64,000 nt of DNA from Amycolatopsis acidicola. GTDB taxonomy: Bacteria > Actinomycetota > Actinomycetes > Mycobacteriales > Pseudonocardiaceae. The stretch lies in NCBI RefSeq assembly GCF_007713735.2, contig NZ_VMNW02000009.1, positions 1 through 64,000 of the forward strand, read 5' to 3'. Under the pieces are notes generated by a model. The model had not been told where the DNA came from. It searched no databases and worked only from the letters and a program-made list of their open reading frames with translations. A program made the translations under genes and the position numbers. Positions 42,232-51,585 of this stretch are shown here, piece by piece. Position 1 is the first letter of the stretch. Each line of letters begins with the position of its first letter.

Positions 42232-42583
42232 TTGGCTCCCCCGGGCACGTGTTGACCGCCCCCGCGCGCATGATGGCCGCCCGCGTCCGCATGTTGGCCG
42301 CCCACGCGCGCGAGTTGGCCGCCCCGGGGCGCGAGTTGGCCGCCCACGCGCACAAGTTGGCTCCGCCCGGGCACGAGTTGGCCGCCCGCGTCCGCATGTT
42401 GGCCGCCCCGGGGCGACACGCGCCCGCCGCACCGGAGGCGGCTACTCCGTCCCGGTCCTTGCCCCCGCCCGCGAACGGCCAACACGCCCGCGCGAACGGC
42501 CAACACACCCGCAGGAACGGCCAACACGCGCGCGGGAACGGCCAACACGCGCGCGGGGGCGGCCAACACGGCGGGGGTGGGGC
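42232..42583. repeat. 21-bp-phased inverted repeat array, locus 2
   Basis: The 456-bp gap between the SHOCT and LuxR genes holds a second array of the family seen at 16090. TTGGCC or close variants start at 42252, 42273, 42294, 42315, 42336, 42357, 42378 and 42399, every 21 bp, with a further copy 20 bp before the first. GCCAAC in the opposite orientation starts at 42478, 42499, 42520, 42541 and 42562, again every 21 bp. A unique ~60-bp centre separates the blocks. Confidence 0.85.
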
Positions 42584-42587
42584 GGCG

Positions 42588-45182
42588 TCAGTCGAGGCCG
42601 CGTTCTCTCGCTACCACGACCGCTTCACGTCGGTTCGTCACGCCGAGTTTCGCGTAGATCGCGCGCACGTGGGTTTTGACCGTGTTCACCGAAACGCTGA
42701 GCTGGGCGGCGATCTCCTCCAGCGGCTGGGGCGCGGTCAGCCGCACCAGTACGGCGTGTTCTCGGCTGGTGAGGGGGGCTTCGCCGGACTCGCCGGCGGC
42801 CAGTGCCCGGCGCACCCGGCGGGCGAAGGCGTCCGTGGTGCCGAACCCGCCGAGCTGGTCGACGAGCAGCCGCCGCACGTCCGGTTCGGCGTGCGCGAAC
42901 GGCCGCAGGATCCCGACCGGGCTCGCCAGCTGCAACGCCGTGTCGAGGGCGAAGCGCGCGCGGGTGCGGCGGTCCGCGGCGAGCGCGAGCGCGGACTCCA
43001 GCAGCCAGCTCTCCACCGCCGTCGTCGGGGCCTCACCGGTCCGGCATTCGGGCAAAAGCCTTGCCGCCGTGTCGGAATCGCCCTGCGCGAGTTCCGTCCG
43101 CGCCGCCATCAGCTCCACCTCGGCGCCCGCACCCAGCCGGTGCGTGGCCCAGGCCGCGACCTCGCGAGCGATCGGGAACCGGCCCGCCTCCAGCGCGCAC
43201 TGGTGTTCGGTCAGCGCGGCCGTCGCCGCCAGCGCCACGTTGACCGGCCGGTCCCCCAGCCCCCGCCGGCCCTGGTACAGCATTTCCAGCCCACCGGTCC
43301 GGTCGCCCCGGTCGAACCGCGCCGCCCCGATCACCAGTGCCCCGGCGAACCGGACCGCGGGCGCCGCGGCGTCGACGGTCCCCGCCGCCACCTCCAGCGC
43401 GCCCGCCGGGTCGAGCCGCATCAGCTTGACGAGCCCGGAAAGCGCGCCACACAAGGGAAGCCACGGCGAGTCCTGCCACGCCGAGCCCGCCGTGTGGGCC
43501 AGCGCCCGCCCGCACGCCAGCTCCATCGCAGCGAAGTCCCCGCTGGTGGCCGCCACGTAGGCGCGCGCCACTTCTCCGTGCAGCAGCAGGTAATCCAGCC
43601 CGTGCTTGCGGCCGAGGTGTTCGCTGATCCGCAGTTCACGGTCGGCGCCGGACGGATCACCGTGGGCCGCGAGCGCGACCGCGCGCTCCGTCGCCGCCAC
43701 CGCGACCAGCGCGCTGTCTCCCGGGTTCGGCGTGGTGTCGTCGAGCAGCAACCGCCCGGTGGCACACGAATAGGCCGACACGATCAGCCGCCGCAGCGCG
43801 GTGAACGCGGGTCCGAGACGCGCGTTTTCCGCCGTCCCGGCCCGGGCCAGCGCGCGCTCAGCCGCCGCGAACTCCCCCTTCTCCAGCCAGGCCAGCGCCG
43901 AGAACAGACCCAGCCACGGGTCCGCGGCGACTGCCGCCCGCCCGGCCGCGGCGAGCCCTTCGAGCACGAGATCCGCTTCCCCGGTCAGCAGCATCTCCAC
44001 CGCGTTCGCGCGCAGCACGGAAACCACGGACTGCGCGTCCCCGCTCTGACACGCGTGCCCCAGCGCTTCCCGGTTGTACCCCTCCCCGGCGAACGACGTG
44101 GCCACGATCTTGTGCAGCACGCGCACCAGTTCCGGGCTGGTGCGGTTGAGATCGGCGCTGAGGTACGAGCGCAGCAACGGGTGGATGCGGTACCAGCGCT
44201 TGTCCTCGCCGAGCGCGGTCAGCAGGGAGTTCTCGCGTTCCAGCTCGGCCAGCACGGCGCCCGCGTCGGCCTCGCCGGACAGCGTGCTCGCCAGTTCCGG
44301 GGTGACGTTCTCGCACACGCTCAGCAGCCGGAGCAGCCGCCGGGTCCGGCCCGGCAGCTGGGAAAGGACCTCACCGGCGAGGAAATCGGCGATCGTGCCG
44401 TCGTCGCCGGCGTAGGTGTCGAGGAACCGGTCGGGGCTCGGCGCGTCGCGCAGCGAGCGGGCGGCGAGGCGCAGGCCCGCGACCCAGCCGTCGGTCATCT
44501 CCATGAGCCTGCGCACCTGGTCGCCGTTGAGGCGCACCCCGCAGGCCTCCAGCAGCAACGGCACTTCCTCGGCGGTGAACCGCAGCTGGTCGCTGCGGAA
44601 CTCGGCGAGCCGGCCTTCCACGCGCAGCCGCGCGAGCGGCAACGGCGGGTCCGCGCACGCCGCCAGCACCAGCCGGAGATTGCGCGGCTGGTCGCGCACC
44701 AACGCGGTCAGCACCCCGAGCGAGGCCTCCCCGACCACCGACTGCACGTCGTCCAGCACCAGGTACAGCGGCTCGGGCAGCAGGCCGATCGCGTCGCTCA
44801 GGCTCACCAGCACGGCCGCGGCGTCCGTCCGGCGCGGCGGGCGCAGCCGGTGGATCTTCGCGTCGTCCGGCACCATCTCGCATTCGCGGACGGCGCACAG
44901 CAAAGCGGTCACGAAAGCGGCGGGATCCCGGTCGCCCGAATCCAGCGTCACCCACGCCTTGTCCCGATTTCCGGTATTTTCGATCCAGTCCGCCAGCAAC
45001 AGTGACTTTCCATAGCCGGCCGGCGCGCAGACGAGTGTCACGGCCGCCGAGGAAACCGATTCGATGAACCGGTCACGCAAGGCCTGCCGTGCCACGAAAC
45101 TCACCGGTACGCGCGGTGGCGCCAGTTTCGCATGCGGCACCTGCCACCGCGGGCGCGTCCGGCCTGCCACGGACGATCCCAC
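42588..45182 (-). CDS. LuxR-family LAL (MalT-type) regulator (1)
   Basis: 864 residues. Order: N-terminal AAA/NB-ARC-like ATPase with Walker A CAPAGYGKSLLLADW (about 50) and Walker B LYLVLDDVQ (about 140), long helical-repeat sensor region, and a C-terminal LuxR helix-turn-helix (LTSREHAVLVRL, then LSVSVNTVKTHVRAIYAKLG). Such regulators use ATP and a ligand to activate transcription. GTG at 45182 has no ribosome-binding site, but TACCGT seven nt upstream could be a -10 box, so the mRNA may be leaderless. It is a tandem paralogue of the next gene. Confidence 0.9.
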   Translation of the reverse strand: MGSSVAGRTRPRWQVPHAKLAPPRVPVSFVARQALRDRFIESVSSAAVTLVCAPAGYGKSLLLADWIENTGNRDKAWVTLDSGDRDPAAFVTALLCAVRECEMVPDDAKIHRLRPPRRTDAAAVLVSLSDAIGLLPEPLYLVLDDVQSVVGEASLGVLTALVRDQPRNLRLVLAACADPPLPLARLRVEGRLAEFRSDQLRFTAEEVPLLLEACGVRLNGDQVRRLMEMTDGWVAGLRLAARSLRDAPSPDRFLDTYAGDDGTIADFLAGEVLSQLPGRTRRLLRLLSVCENVTPELASTLSGEADAGAVLAELERENSLLTALGEDKRWYRIHPLLRSYLSADLNRTSPELVRVLHKIVATSFAGEGYNREALGHACQSGDAQSVVSVLRANAVEMLLTGEADLVLEGLAAAGRAAVAADPWLGLFSALAWLEKGEFAAAERALARAGTAENARLGPAFTALRRLIVSAYSCATGRLLLDDTTPNPGDSALVAVAATERAVALAAHGDPSGADRELRISEHLGRKHGLDYLLLHGEVARAYVAATSGDFAAMELACGRALAHTAGSAWQDSPWLPLCGALSGLVKLMRLDPAGALEVAAGTVDAAAPAVRFAGALVIGAARFDRGDRTGGLEMLYQGRRGLGDRPVNVALAATAALTEHQCALEAGRFPIAREVAAWATHRLGAGAEVELMAARTELAQGDSDTAARLLPECRTGEAPTTAVESWLLESALALAADRRTRARFALDTALQLASPVGILRPFAHAEPDVRRLLVDQLGGFGTTDAFARRVRRALAAGESGEAPLTSREHAVLVRLTAPQPLEEIAAQLSVSVNTVKTHVRAIYAKLGVTNRREAVVVARERGLD

Positions 45183-45252
45183 AAACCTAACGGTATGGCG
45201 GGCCGGCAGGCGTTCCTAGAGCCGAAAGGCACTTTTCGCCCGGTTCCCCCAT

Positions 45253-47874
45253 TCAGCCGAGGAATTCCTCGTCCCTCGGTTCGAGCAGTCCTTGGCGGAT
45301 CGCCACCGCGACGGCGTCCCGCCGCCTGCTCACCGACAATTTCGCGTAAATACCCCGGACATGTGTTTTCACGGTGTTCGGCGAAACGGTGAGATCTTCC
45401 GCTATTTCCTCGATCGAGCGCAGGGTGGGCAGCAGCCGGAGCACGCTGCGTTCCCGTTCGGTCAGCGGGACGGGGACCGGCGGGCAGTTCAGTTTGCGCC
45501 GCCGCCCGAGCACCCGCGCGGCGAACCGTTCCCGGGTACCGAGTCTGCCCAGCAACGCGGTGAGCGCCTCGACGACTTCCGGGGACGCGAAGACGAGCGG
45601 GTACCACACGCCGGTTTCCTCCGCCGTGGACAGCGCGCGCTCCAGCCAGCGGCGCGCCTGCTCGCGCTCGTCGGCAGCCAGCGCGATCCGCGCCCCGGTC
45701 ACCATCGCCTCGAGCGGGGTCCAGGCCACCGTCGTCGGGGCGCCGCCGTCGAACAGCAGCGTGAGCGAGTGCGTGGCCAGCGAATGCCGCCCGAGCGCCA
45801 GCTGCGCGCGGGCCCGCATGAGCGCCAGTTCACCCGGCCGGACATGCACTTCCTGGCTCCAGCGAAGGACATCCCGCGCGTGGTCGCCCGCGCCGAGCAG
45901 CAACGCCGCGCGCTGTTCGAGCAGCCCGCACAACGCCGCGCCGGTCCCGTCGCCCGCGGGCATCCTCGCCCTGGCCCGCTCCATCCGGCGCAGTCCCCGG
46001 TACCAGTCCCCCAGTTCGAACTCGGCCGCGCCGCGCACCACCTCGGCCACCGCGGGCAGTTCGGTCTCCGAGCACGGCCCCCAGCGCCCGGCGAGATACC
46101 CGGCCCGGCTCGCTTCTCCGGCCGCCTCCACCGGCTCGGCCCGCAACAAACTGCCGTAGGCGGACATGGCCGAGGCGATCGTGCCCGACACCGTCCGCCC
46201 CGCCTCGCGCGTCCGTTCCTTCGCGACGTCGGCGAACCGGCTCAGCGCGCGATAGTCGCCGCTGCGCCCGGCCGCCCAGCTCAGCAACGTGAGGCACCGC
46301 ACGACAACGTGGCGCTGCCCCGCCGATTCCGCCTCCGTCAGCACCGCTTCCAGCCGCGCCCGCTCCCCCGTCGCGTCCGTCGCGCACAGCCGCTCGACCA
46401 CGGCCAGCAGGCGCAGGCCGGTACGCCGCGCGAGTTCGAGATCGATTTCCCCGGCCACGGAAGGAAAATCCTTCCCCGTCAGCGCCGCGAGACGGGCACG
46501 CGTCAACTGCCGCAACACGATCAGCTCCGGGGCGGGGTCGGCCGGCCAGGCGTCGTCCGCCGAAGCGAGATGCAGTCCGGCGGTCCCGGTCTCCCCGAGT
46601 TCGAGATGGAGGCACGCGAGCAGCAGCCCCAGCAACGGATCCCCGCCGAGCGTGGCTTCGTCGAGCGTGCCGAGCGCCTGCCGCAACGCGCGATGCGCGC
46701 CGGACACGAACAGCTCGATCCCGTGCCGCCGCAGCAATCGCATCAGCCGGCCCGGGTTCCCGGCAGGCACCGCGTGTTCCAGTGCCGCCACCGCGGACTG
46801 GTTGGCCTCGAACCAGTCCACGGCCGTCGCGTGCAGCGCCGCCAGCCGGTCCGGGTCTCGGCGGCCGAGATCGGTGACCAGATAAGTGCGCAGCAGCGGC
46901 GGCAGCCGGTAGTCGCGCGTACCCGCCTGCTCCAGCACCATGACCCGCTCACGCAGATCGTGCAGCGCGGCCGCGGCGTCCGGGCGCCCCGACAGTTCCC
47001 TGGCCAGTTCCGGCGAAACGGCCGGGCACACGCTCACCGAGACGAGCAATCGCCGGAGCTCGTCGTCCAGCGGAGAGAGCAACTCGTCGTCCAGATACTG
47101 CTGCAGCGCCCTGTCGTGCCCGGCGAGAAGACCTTCGAGACCGCCCTCGCGCACCGCCGCGTCCGCGGCCAGGCGCAGCCCCACAGCCCAGCCCCCGGTC
47201 TCCTCCGTCAGCCGTGCCAGCAGATCCGCCGAAACCTCGACGCCCGCGATGGCGAACAGGGCAGCCGCTTCCGCCTCGGTGAACTGCAGTTGCGCGGCGC
47301 CGATTTCGGCGAGCTGGTCGGCGAGTCGCAGACGTGCCAAGGACAACGGCGGATCCAGCCGTCCGGAGATGATCAGCCGGAGACCGGCGGGCTGATGCCG
47401 CAGCAAGGACTGCAGCTCCCGCCGCGCCGTCGGGGCGGTGATCTCCTGCACGCCGTCGAGCACCAGCACGACGGGCTCGGGCAGCTTTTCGAGCACTTCC
47501 CCCACGGCGGCAAGGAAAGCGGGCGCGGCGTCCGGGCTCGACGGCACGTCGACGGCCGCGAGCCCGCCGCTCCGCCCGATCCCCGGATGCGTTTCGAGCG
47601 CGCCCAGCACGGCCGACCACAGCCGCCGCTCGTCGTTGTCGTCCGTGTCAAGGGAAACCCAGCAGACCGGGCCGTGCCGGTGCGCCCATTCGGCCAGCAG
47701 CAGCGTTTTCCCGGTCCCGGCAGGCGCGCACACCGAAATCACGGCCACCCCGCCGGCCTCCTCCAGCACCGCCAGCAACCGCGGCCGTGACACCAGATGC
47801 GCCGGGAGGTCCGGCACCGCGACCTTGGTGCCCGGCACCTGCCTGCGCAACACCCGCCTCACGGGCTCCCGCAC
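45253..47874 (-). CDS. LuxR-family LAL (MalT-type) regulator (2)
   Basis: About 873 residues with the same plan as its neighbour: Walker A CAPAGTGKTLLLAEW (about 45), Walker B VVLVLDGVQ, helical sensor, and C-terminal helix-turn-helix (LTERERSVLRLL, LTVSPNTVKTHVRGIYAKLS). The start is uncertain: GTG at 47874 is used, GTG at 47862 is possible, and neither has a good ribosome-binding site. It diverges from a small unknown gene (48019). Two adjacent paralogues with different sensor regions suggest paired sensing of different signals. Confidence 0.88.
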   Translation of the reverse strand: MREPVRRVLRRQVPGTKVAVPDLPAHLVSRPRLLAVLEEAGGVAVISVCAPAGTGKTLLLAEWAHRHGPVCWVSLDTDDNDERRLWSAVLGALETHPGIGRSGGLAAVDVPSSPDAAPAFLAAVGEVLEKLPEPVVLVLDGVQEITAPTARRELQSLLRHQPAGLRLIISGRLDPPLSLARLRLADQLAEIGAAQLQFTEAEAAALFAIAGVEVSADLLARLTEETGGWAVGLRLAADAAVREGGLEGLLAGHDRALQQYLDDELLSPLDDELRRLLVSVSVCPAVSPELARELSGRPDAAAALHDLRERVMVLEQAGTRDYRLPPLLRTYLVTDLGRRDPDRLAALHATAVDWFEANQSAVAALEHAVPAGNPGRLMRLLRRHGIELFVSGAHRALRQALGTLDEATLGGDPLLGLLLACLHLELGETGTAGLHLASADDAWPADPAPELIVLRQLTRARLAALTGKDFPSVAGEIDLELARRTGLRLLAVVERLCATDATGERARLEAVLTEAESAGQRHVVVRCLTLLSWAAGRSGDYRALSRFADVAKERTREAGRTVSGTIASAMSAYGSLLRAEPVEAAGEASRAGYLAGRWGPCSETELPAVAEVVRGAAEFELGDWYRGLRRMERARARMPAGDGTGAALCGLLEQRAALLLGAGDHARDVLRWSQEVHVRPGELALMRARAQLALGRHSLATHSLTLLFDGGAPTTVAWTPLEAMVTGARIALAADEREQARRWLERALSTAEETGVWYPLVFASPEVVEALTALLGRLGTRERFAARVLGRRRKLNCPPVPVPLTERERSVLRLLPTLRSIEEIAEDLTVSPNTVKTHVRGIYAKLSVSRRRDAVAVAIRQGLLEPRDEEFLG

Positions 47875-47924
47875 CCTGTCATTGTGGGGAACCGCGACGC
47901 CCGGTTCCAGTACGCGTGCTCGTT

Positions 47925-47941
47925 TCACCCCCGGCAGGCGA
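47925..47941. promoter_or_regulatory. weak CACCCG-type element
   Basis: TCACCCCCGGCAGGCGA has three mismatches to the 17-bp consensus. It lies 77 nt upstream of the gene at 48019 and in the divergent gap with the LAL regulator. Confidence 0.25.
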
Positions 47942-48018
47942 GGAACGCGGTGCCCGTGGGCGACGAACGTGCACGAAGGGAGACAGAGCGGCGGCGCAAC
48001 GGGCGAGGAGATGGCTCC

Positions 48019-48252
48019 GTGTCGGAGACGAACTACGAATTCCGCGTGCACGGGTGGCTTTCCGAACCGCTCCGCGAGGCCGTCCGGGAATTCAGCGACG
48101 TGCGCATGATGCACGCGCCGCCGGAGACCCTCATCTACGGCGCCATCTCGGACGAGGCCCATCTGCACGGAATGCTGACCCTGCTGGAAAATCTCGGGCT
48201 GCGGATCGTGTCCGTGCACGAGATCCCGGCGCTGCCCGAGGATTCCGGCTGA
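48019..48252 (+). CDS. small conserved-looking protein
   Basis: 77 residues predicted as a compact alpha/beta fold: strand YEFRVHGWL, helix EPLREAVREF, strand TLIYGAI, helix EAHLHGMLTLLENLG, strand RIVSVHEI. It resembles small ACT-like or ferredoxin-like domains of unknown function common in actinobacteria. GTG at 48019 has GAGGAG about 9 nt upstream. It diverges from the second LAL regulator and is followed by a membrane protein with a 24-nt gap, so the pair probably forms an operon. Confidence 0.65.
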   Translation: MSETNYEFRVHGWLSEPLREAVREFSDVRMMHAPPETLIYGAISDEAHLHGMLTLLENLGLRIVSVHEIPALPEDSG

Positions 48253-48276
48253 CGGCACGGGGAACGGAGGCCGGTG

Positions 48277-49572
48277 ATGGCCGAATCGGTGGAACAGCAC
48301 CCCCAGACACTCACCGAGGACGAGCGCGCCGAACTCGCCCGGCTCCGGGCGGAGGTCGCACGGCTGCGGACCACGCGGGGAAAGCGCCGCTTCGCGTGGA
48401 AATCGCTCGCGGCCGGAGTGCTGCTGGTGATCGGCTGCCTGCTCGCGCCGCTGTCGCTGCTGACCGTGTGGGTGCACAACCAGGTCGCCGACACCGACCG
48501 CTTCGTCGCCACCGCGAGCCCGCTCATCCGCGACCCGGCCGTGCAGGCCGCGGTCACCGACCGGGTGTCCGACACGATCTTCAGCCAGCTCGACATCGAG
48601 GGCCTGGCCCGCGACGCGGTGACCGCGCTGGGCACGCAGGGCGTCCCGCCGGTCGTCACGGACACCTTGCAGGGATTGGTAGGCCCGCTCGCGTCGAGCG
48701 TGCGGAGCTTCGTCCACGACCGCGTCGCCGACCTCGTGGCGAGCCCGGGCGTGGCGCAGCTGTGGGATCAGACGATCCGCACCGCGCACGAGCAGATGAA
48801 CGCCGTGCTGTCCGGGAACAGTCAGGCGGTGGTCGTGTCGGGCGGCGAGGTCCGGCTCGACCTGGCGCCGTTCATCACGGCCGCGAAGCAACAGCTCGTC
48901 GCCTCCGGCCTGACCGTCGCCGCGCGCATCCCGGACGTGCACCCGACGATCCCGATCACCGACGCCACCACGCTGACCCGCGCGCAGCGCGGCTACTCGC
49001 TGCTCGACACGATGGCCACCTGGCTGCCGTGGGTGATGCTCGTGCTGCTGGCGCTCGGCGTGTACCTCGCCCGGCACCATCGCCGCGCCCTGCTCGGCGC
49101 GGGGCTGGGGATCGCGCTGTCGATGCTCGTCGTCGCGGCCGCGCTGCTGATCACCCGCGGCGCGCTGGTCGGCGCGGTTCCGCCTCGCGCGGCGATCGCC
49201 ACCGGGGATTCCTACGACATCATCGTCCGCTTCCTGCGCGACGGGCTGCGCACCGTGTTCGCCGTCGGCGTCGTCGTCGCGGCCGGCGCGTTCCTCGCCG
49301 GGCCCTCGACCACCGCCGTGGCCATCCGCAAGGGCACGAAGAAGGCGATCGGCGTGCTGCGGTTCGGCGGCCTGCGGACCGGCCCGGTCGGGCCGTGGGT
49401 GCACGCGCACCTGACCGCCCTGCGGGTGGCGCTGGTGGGCGTGGCCGTGCTGGTGTTCGTCTTCCTGGACCGGCCGAGCGGGCTGACCGTGCTGATCATC
49501 GCGCTGGTGCTGGTGTTCTGCCTCGCCGTGGTGCAGTTCCTGGACCAGCCCGCGTCAGCTGCTCGAGGGTGA
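48277..49572 (+). CDS. multi-span membrane protein with coiled-coil N terminus
   Basis: 431 residues. A short coiled coil (TLTEDERAELARLRAEVARL) leads into a first membrane helix (residues 40-65), a ~200-residue outer domain (DTDRFVATASPLIRDPAVQA onward), then five helices toward the C terminus. I recognise this layout as a common actinobacterial membrane protein of unknown function. ATG at 48277 has GGAGG 6 nt upstream. Its last 18 nt overlap the convergent lipoprotein gene. Confidence 0.82.
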   Translation: MAESVEQHPQTLTEDERAELARLRAEVARLRTTRGKRRFAWKSLAAGVLLVIGCLLAPLSLLTVWVHNQVADTDRFVATASPLIRDPAVQAAVTDRVSDTIFSQLDIEGLARDAVTALGTQGVPPVVTDTLQGLVGPLASSVRSFVHDRVADLVASPGVAQLWDQTIRTAHEQMNAVLSGNSQAVVVSGGEVRLDLAPFITAAKQQLVASGLTVAARIPDVHPTIPITDATTLTRAQRGYSLLDTMATWLPWVMLVLLALGVYLARHHRRALLGAGLGIALSMLVVAAALLITRGALVGAVPPRAAIATGDSYDIIVRFLRDGLRTVFAVGVVVAAGAFLAGPSTTAVAIRKGTKKAIGVLRFGGLRTGPVGPWVHAHLTALRVALVGVAVLVFVFLDRPSGLTVLIIALVLVFCLAVVQFLDQPASAARG

Positions 49573-50028
49573 GGACGACTGGCACAACGTTGCCGCGTCC
49601 CGCAGCGCCGAGACCGTGTCGTTCGCCGCTGTCCTGGCGCCCTGGAGGTCCGGGGGCTGCGCGGTCACGGCCGTCTGCAGGCGGCCCAGCGCGGCCTTCG
49701 CGTCGTCGAGGCGGGCGCGGGTCTCCGGCCCGACCGTCGCGCGTGCCTGGTCGACGGAGGTGGACAGGTCCGTGACCGCGGCGCGCACCTGGTCTCCGGT
49801 CGCCTGCCCGGTCACGAAACTGGTCACGGTGGCGAGCAGGGTCTGGCTCGCGGTGACGAGCGCCGAGCACTCCGCCCTCGCGGACGAGGTGGTCGCCGGG
49901 GCCGACGAAGCCGGAGGCGGTGTGGTCGTCGTGCCGCCGCCACCTCCGCCGCCGTCGGAACACCCGGCGGCGAACGCGGCCACGACGGCCAGCGCGGCGC
50001 CACCTCGGAGCAAACTCGTCCGGCCCAT
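49555..50028 (-). CDS. lipoprotein
   Basis: 157 residues. A signal peptide (LLRGGAALAVVAAFAAGC) ends in a lipobox with Cys at about residue 23. A Gly/Thr/Pro/Ser-rich linker (GGGGGGGTTTTPPPASSAPA) follows, then a helical domain. The protein should be exported and anchored to the outer face of the membrane. ATG at 50028. A weak palindrome-like element lies 56 nt upstream, inside the end of the DUF2252 gene. The function is unknown. Confidence 0.82.
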   Translation of the reverse strand: MGRTSLLRGGAALAVVAAFAAGCSDGGGGGGGTTTTPPPASSAPATTSSARAECSALVTASQTLLATVTSFVTGQATGDQVRAAVTDLSTSVDQARATVGPETRARLDDAKAALGRLQTAVTAQPPDLQGARTAANDTVSALRDAATLCQSSSPSSS

Positions 50029-50084
50029 GTGCACTCGCCTCCCTCGACGCACGGCCAGACTCCCGGGCGCGGCCGGGGAGCGCC

Positions 50085-50101
50085 TCATGTTTTCCGGGTG
50101 A
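50085..50101. promoter_or_regulatory. weak CACCCG-type element
   Basis: On the minus strand TCACCCGGAAAACATGA keeps one full half-site and a TGA end. It is 56 nt upstream of the lipoprotein start. Confidence 0.25.
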
Positions 50102-51476
50102 TGAAGGCGCGCAGCGCGGAGTGATCGAGTTCGTTCTGGTCCGCGTAGGCCACCGCGAACTCGCGCACGGCGTGGTCGAAAACCGGCCCCGAGCCGAGGT
50201 ACGCGGCGATCGCCACGCCGTCCCCGGACCTCGCGTGCGCCCGCGCCAGCGTCCAGCCGCACAACCGCCCGTACGTGGCCATCGCGGTCGGGCGCAGGCT
50301 CTCGATCGCGACCGAGCCCTTGCCGTCGCGTAGCTGCCGGACGTAGAAATCCCGCTCCGCGCCGTCGATGCCGGGCACGCGCACCCAGCCGAGGAAGATG
50401 TCGCTGACGGTCTGCATCAGCCGCTGCCCGACGATCACCCGCTGGCCGTGGTTGGCGTACTCGCTCTTGCCGGCGAACTCCTCCAGCACCGAGCGGCTCG
50501 CTTCCTTGGCCTGCAGGAAAAGCGCGTCCTTCTCGAAACCGCCGAGCAGCATGAGCATCCAGCAGCGGGTGCCGACGCTGCCGACGCCGACGATCATCCG
50601 CGCGATGTCGGTGAGCGTGTAGCGGTCCAGCAGCGCGCGGCGTTCCGGCTCCAGGGTCCTGCGGTAGGCGCGCAGCACCTCGTTGAGCTGGCCGTAGAGC
50701 GTCTCCGGATCGAAGCCCTCCACGGCCAGGTCCTCGACGCGCACCACCCGGGGCGGGTCCGAGGTGATGCGCGGGGTGCCGTCCTCGGTGGCCGTGAACC
50801 GGACGAGGGACGCGGCGTTGTCCCGCGACTTCGCCTTCGCGACCGTGCGGTCGAACTGCTTGCGGCCCGCCGAATCGAGGATCGGGGCGGCGAGCGAGCG
50901 CACCGATCCCACGTCGGCGTGGGCGTACCAGACGTCGAGCGCCGTGCGCCCGGCGAACTCCCGCATCGCGTTCCGGTAACCGCCCACCCCTTCGAGCACG
51001 ATGCGGTCCCGGTCGCGCGCGGAGAAACCGTTGTCGCGCGCGGCCACTTCGAGGCTCGCGGCGAGCCGCTTCACGTCCCATTCCCACGGGCCGGGCAGCG
51101 TTTCGTCGAAATCGTTGATGTCGAAGACCAGCCGGCGTTCCGGCGACGCGAACAGCCCGAAGTTCGCCAGGTGCGCGTCCCCGCAGGCCTGCGCGGTGAA
51201 CCCGGTCCGCGGCGTCGGCGCGAGATCGTGGGCCATCGGCAGCGCGGCCCCGCGGTAGTAGGCGAACGGCGATTCCGCCATCCGCTTGTACCGGATGGGC
51301 ACCAGCTCCGGCACGCGGACCTCGTCCTGACGCGCCAGCAGTTCCAGCGGCGCCGGGCTGCCCTCCTCGCGCACGAACCCGGCGTGCGCCGAGCGCGGGA
51401 CGCGGGCGCGGGCGGCCTTTCCCTGCGCGATCCTTTCGTCACGGGACATCGCTGGTGTCACGGCTTGCGCGGTCAT
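50085..51476 (-). CDS. DUF2252 domain protein
   Basis: 463 residues, the full family length. The kinase-like fold is suggested by ACGDAHLANFGLF (about 95) and LVFDINDFDETLPGPWEWDV (about 118), the counterparts of catalytic-loop and metal-binding segments. There is no proven activity. ATG at 51476 has no ribosome-binding site, but TACCCT ends 6 nt upstream, so a leaderless transcript is likely. It diverges from the lipid kinase gene at 51586. Confidence 0.9.
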   Translation of the reverse strand: MTAQAVTPAMSRDERIAQGKAARARVPRSAHAGFVREEGSPAPLELLARQDEVRVPELVPIRYKRMAESPFAYYRGAALPMAHDLAPTPRTGFTAQACGDAHLANFGLFASPERRLVFDINDFDETLPGPWEWDVKRLAASLEVAARDNGFSARDRDRIVLEGVGGYRNAMREFAGRTALDVWYAHADVGSVRSLAAPILDSAGRKQFDRTVAKAKSRDNAASLVRFTATEDGTPRITSDPPRVVRVEDLAVEGFDPETLYGQLNEVLRAYRRTLEPERRALLDRYTLTDIARMIVGVGSVGTRCWMLMLLGGFEKDALFLQAKEASRSVLEEFAGKSEYANHGQRVIVGQRLMQTVSDIFLGWVRVPGIDGAERDFYVRQLRDGKGSVAIESLRPTAMATYGRLCGWTLARAHARSGDGVAIAAYLGSGPVFDHAVREFAVAYADQNELDHSALRAFITRKT

Positions 51477-51534
51477 CAGCGCAGGGTATGCCCGGCCGGG
51501 CCGAGGTGCCTCCTCCAGCGTGGGTGAGCGGGGT

Positions 51535-51551
51535 TCATCTGGGAAAGGTGA
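51535..51551. promoter_or_regulatory. weak CACCCG-type element
   Basis: On the minus strand TCACCTTTCCCAGATGA. Both ends match but the core differs. It is 58 nt upstream of the DUF2252 start, in the divergent gap. Confidence 0.25.
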
Positions 51552-51585
51552 GCCGTCCCGTCCGCCCGGTTCGCACCGTGGGACG

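Noticed and set aside
41649..45005. Very long plus-strand open frame
   Set aside because: It is antisense to the K+ channel, SHOCT and LAL genes and crosses the repeat array. Composition is Arg/Pro/Gly/His-rich, as in high-GC shadow frames.
47875..49410. Extension of the LAL reading frame far upstream
   Set aside because: The open frame continues antisense to the genes at 48019 and 48277, but sequence before residue ~1 of the LAL protein shows no domain and is a shadow.
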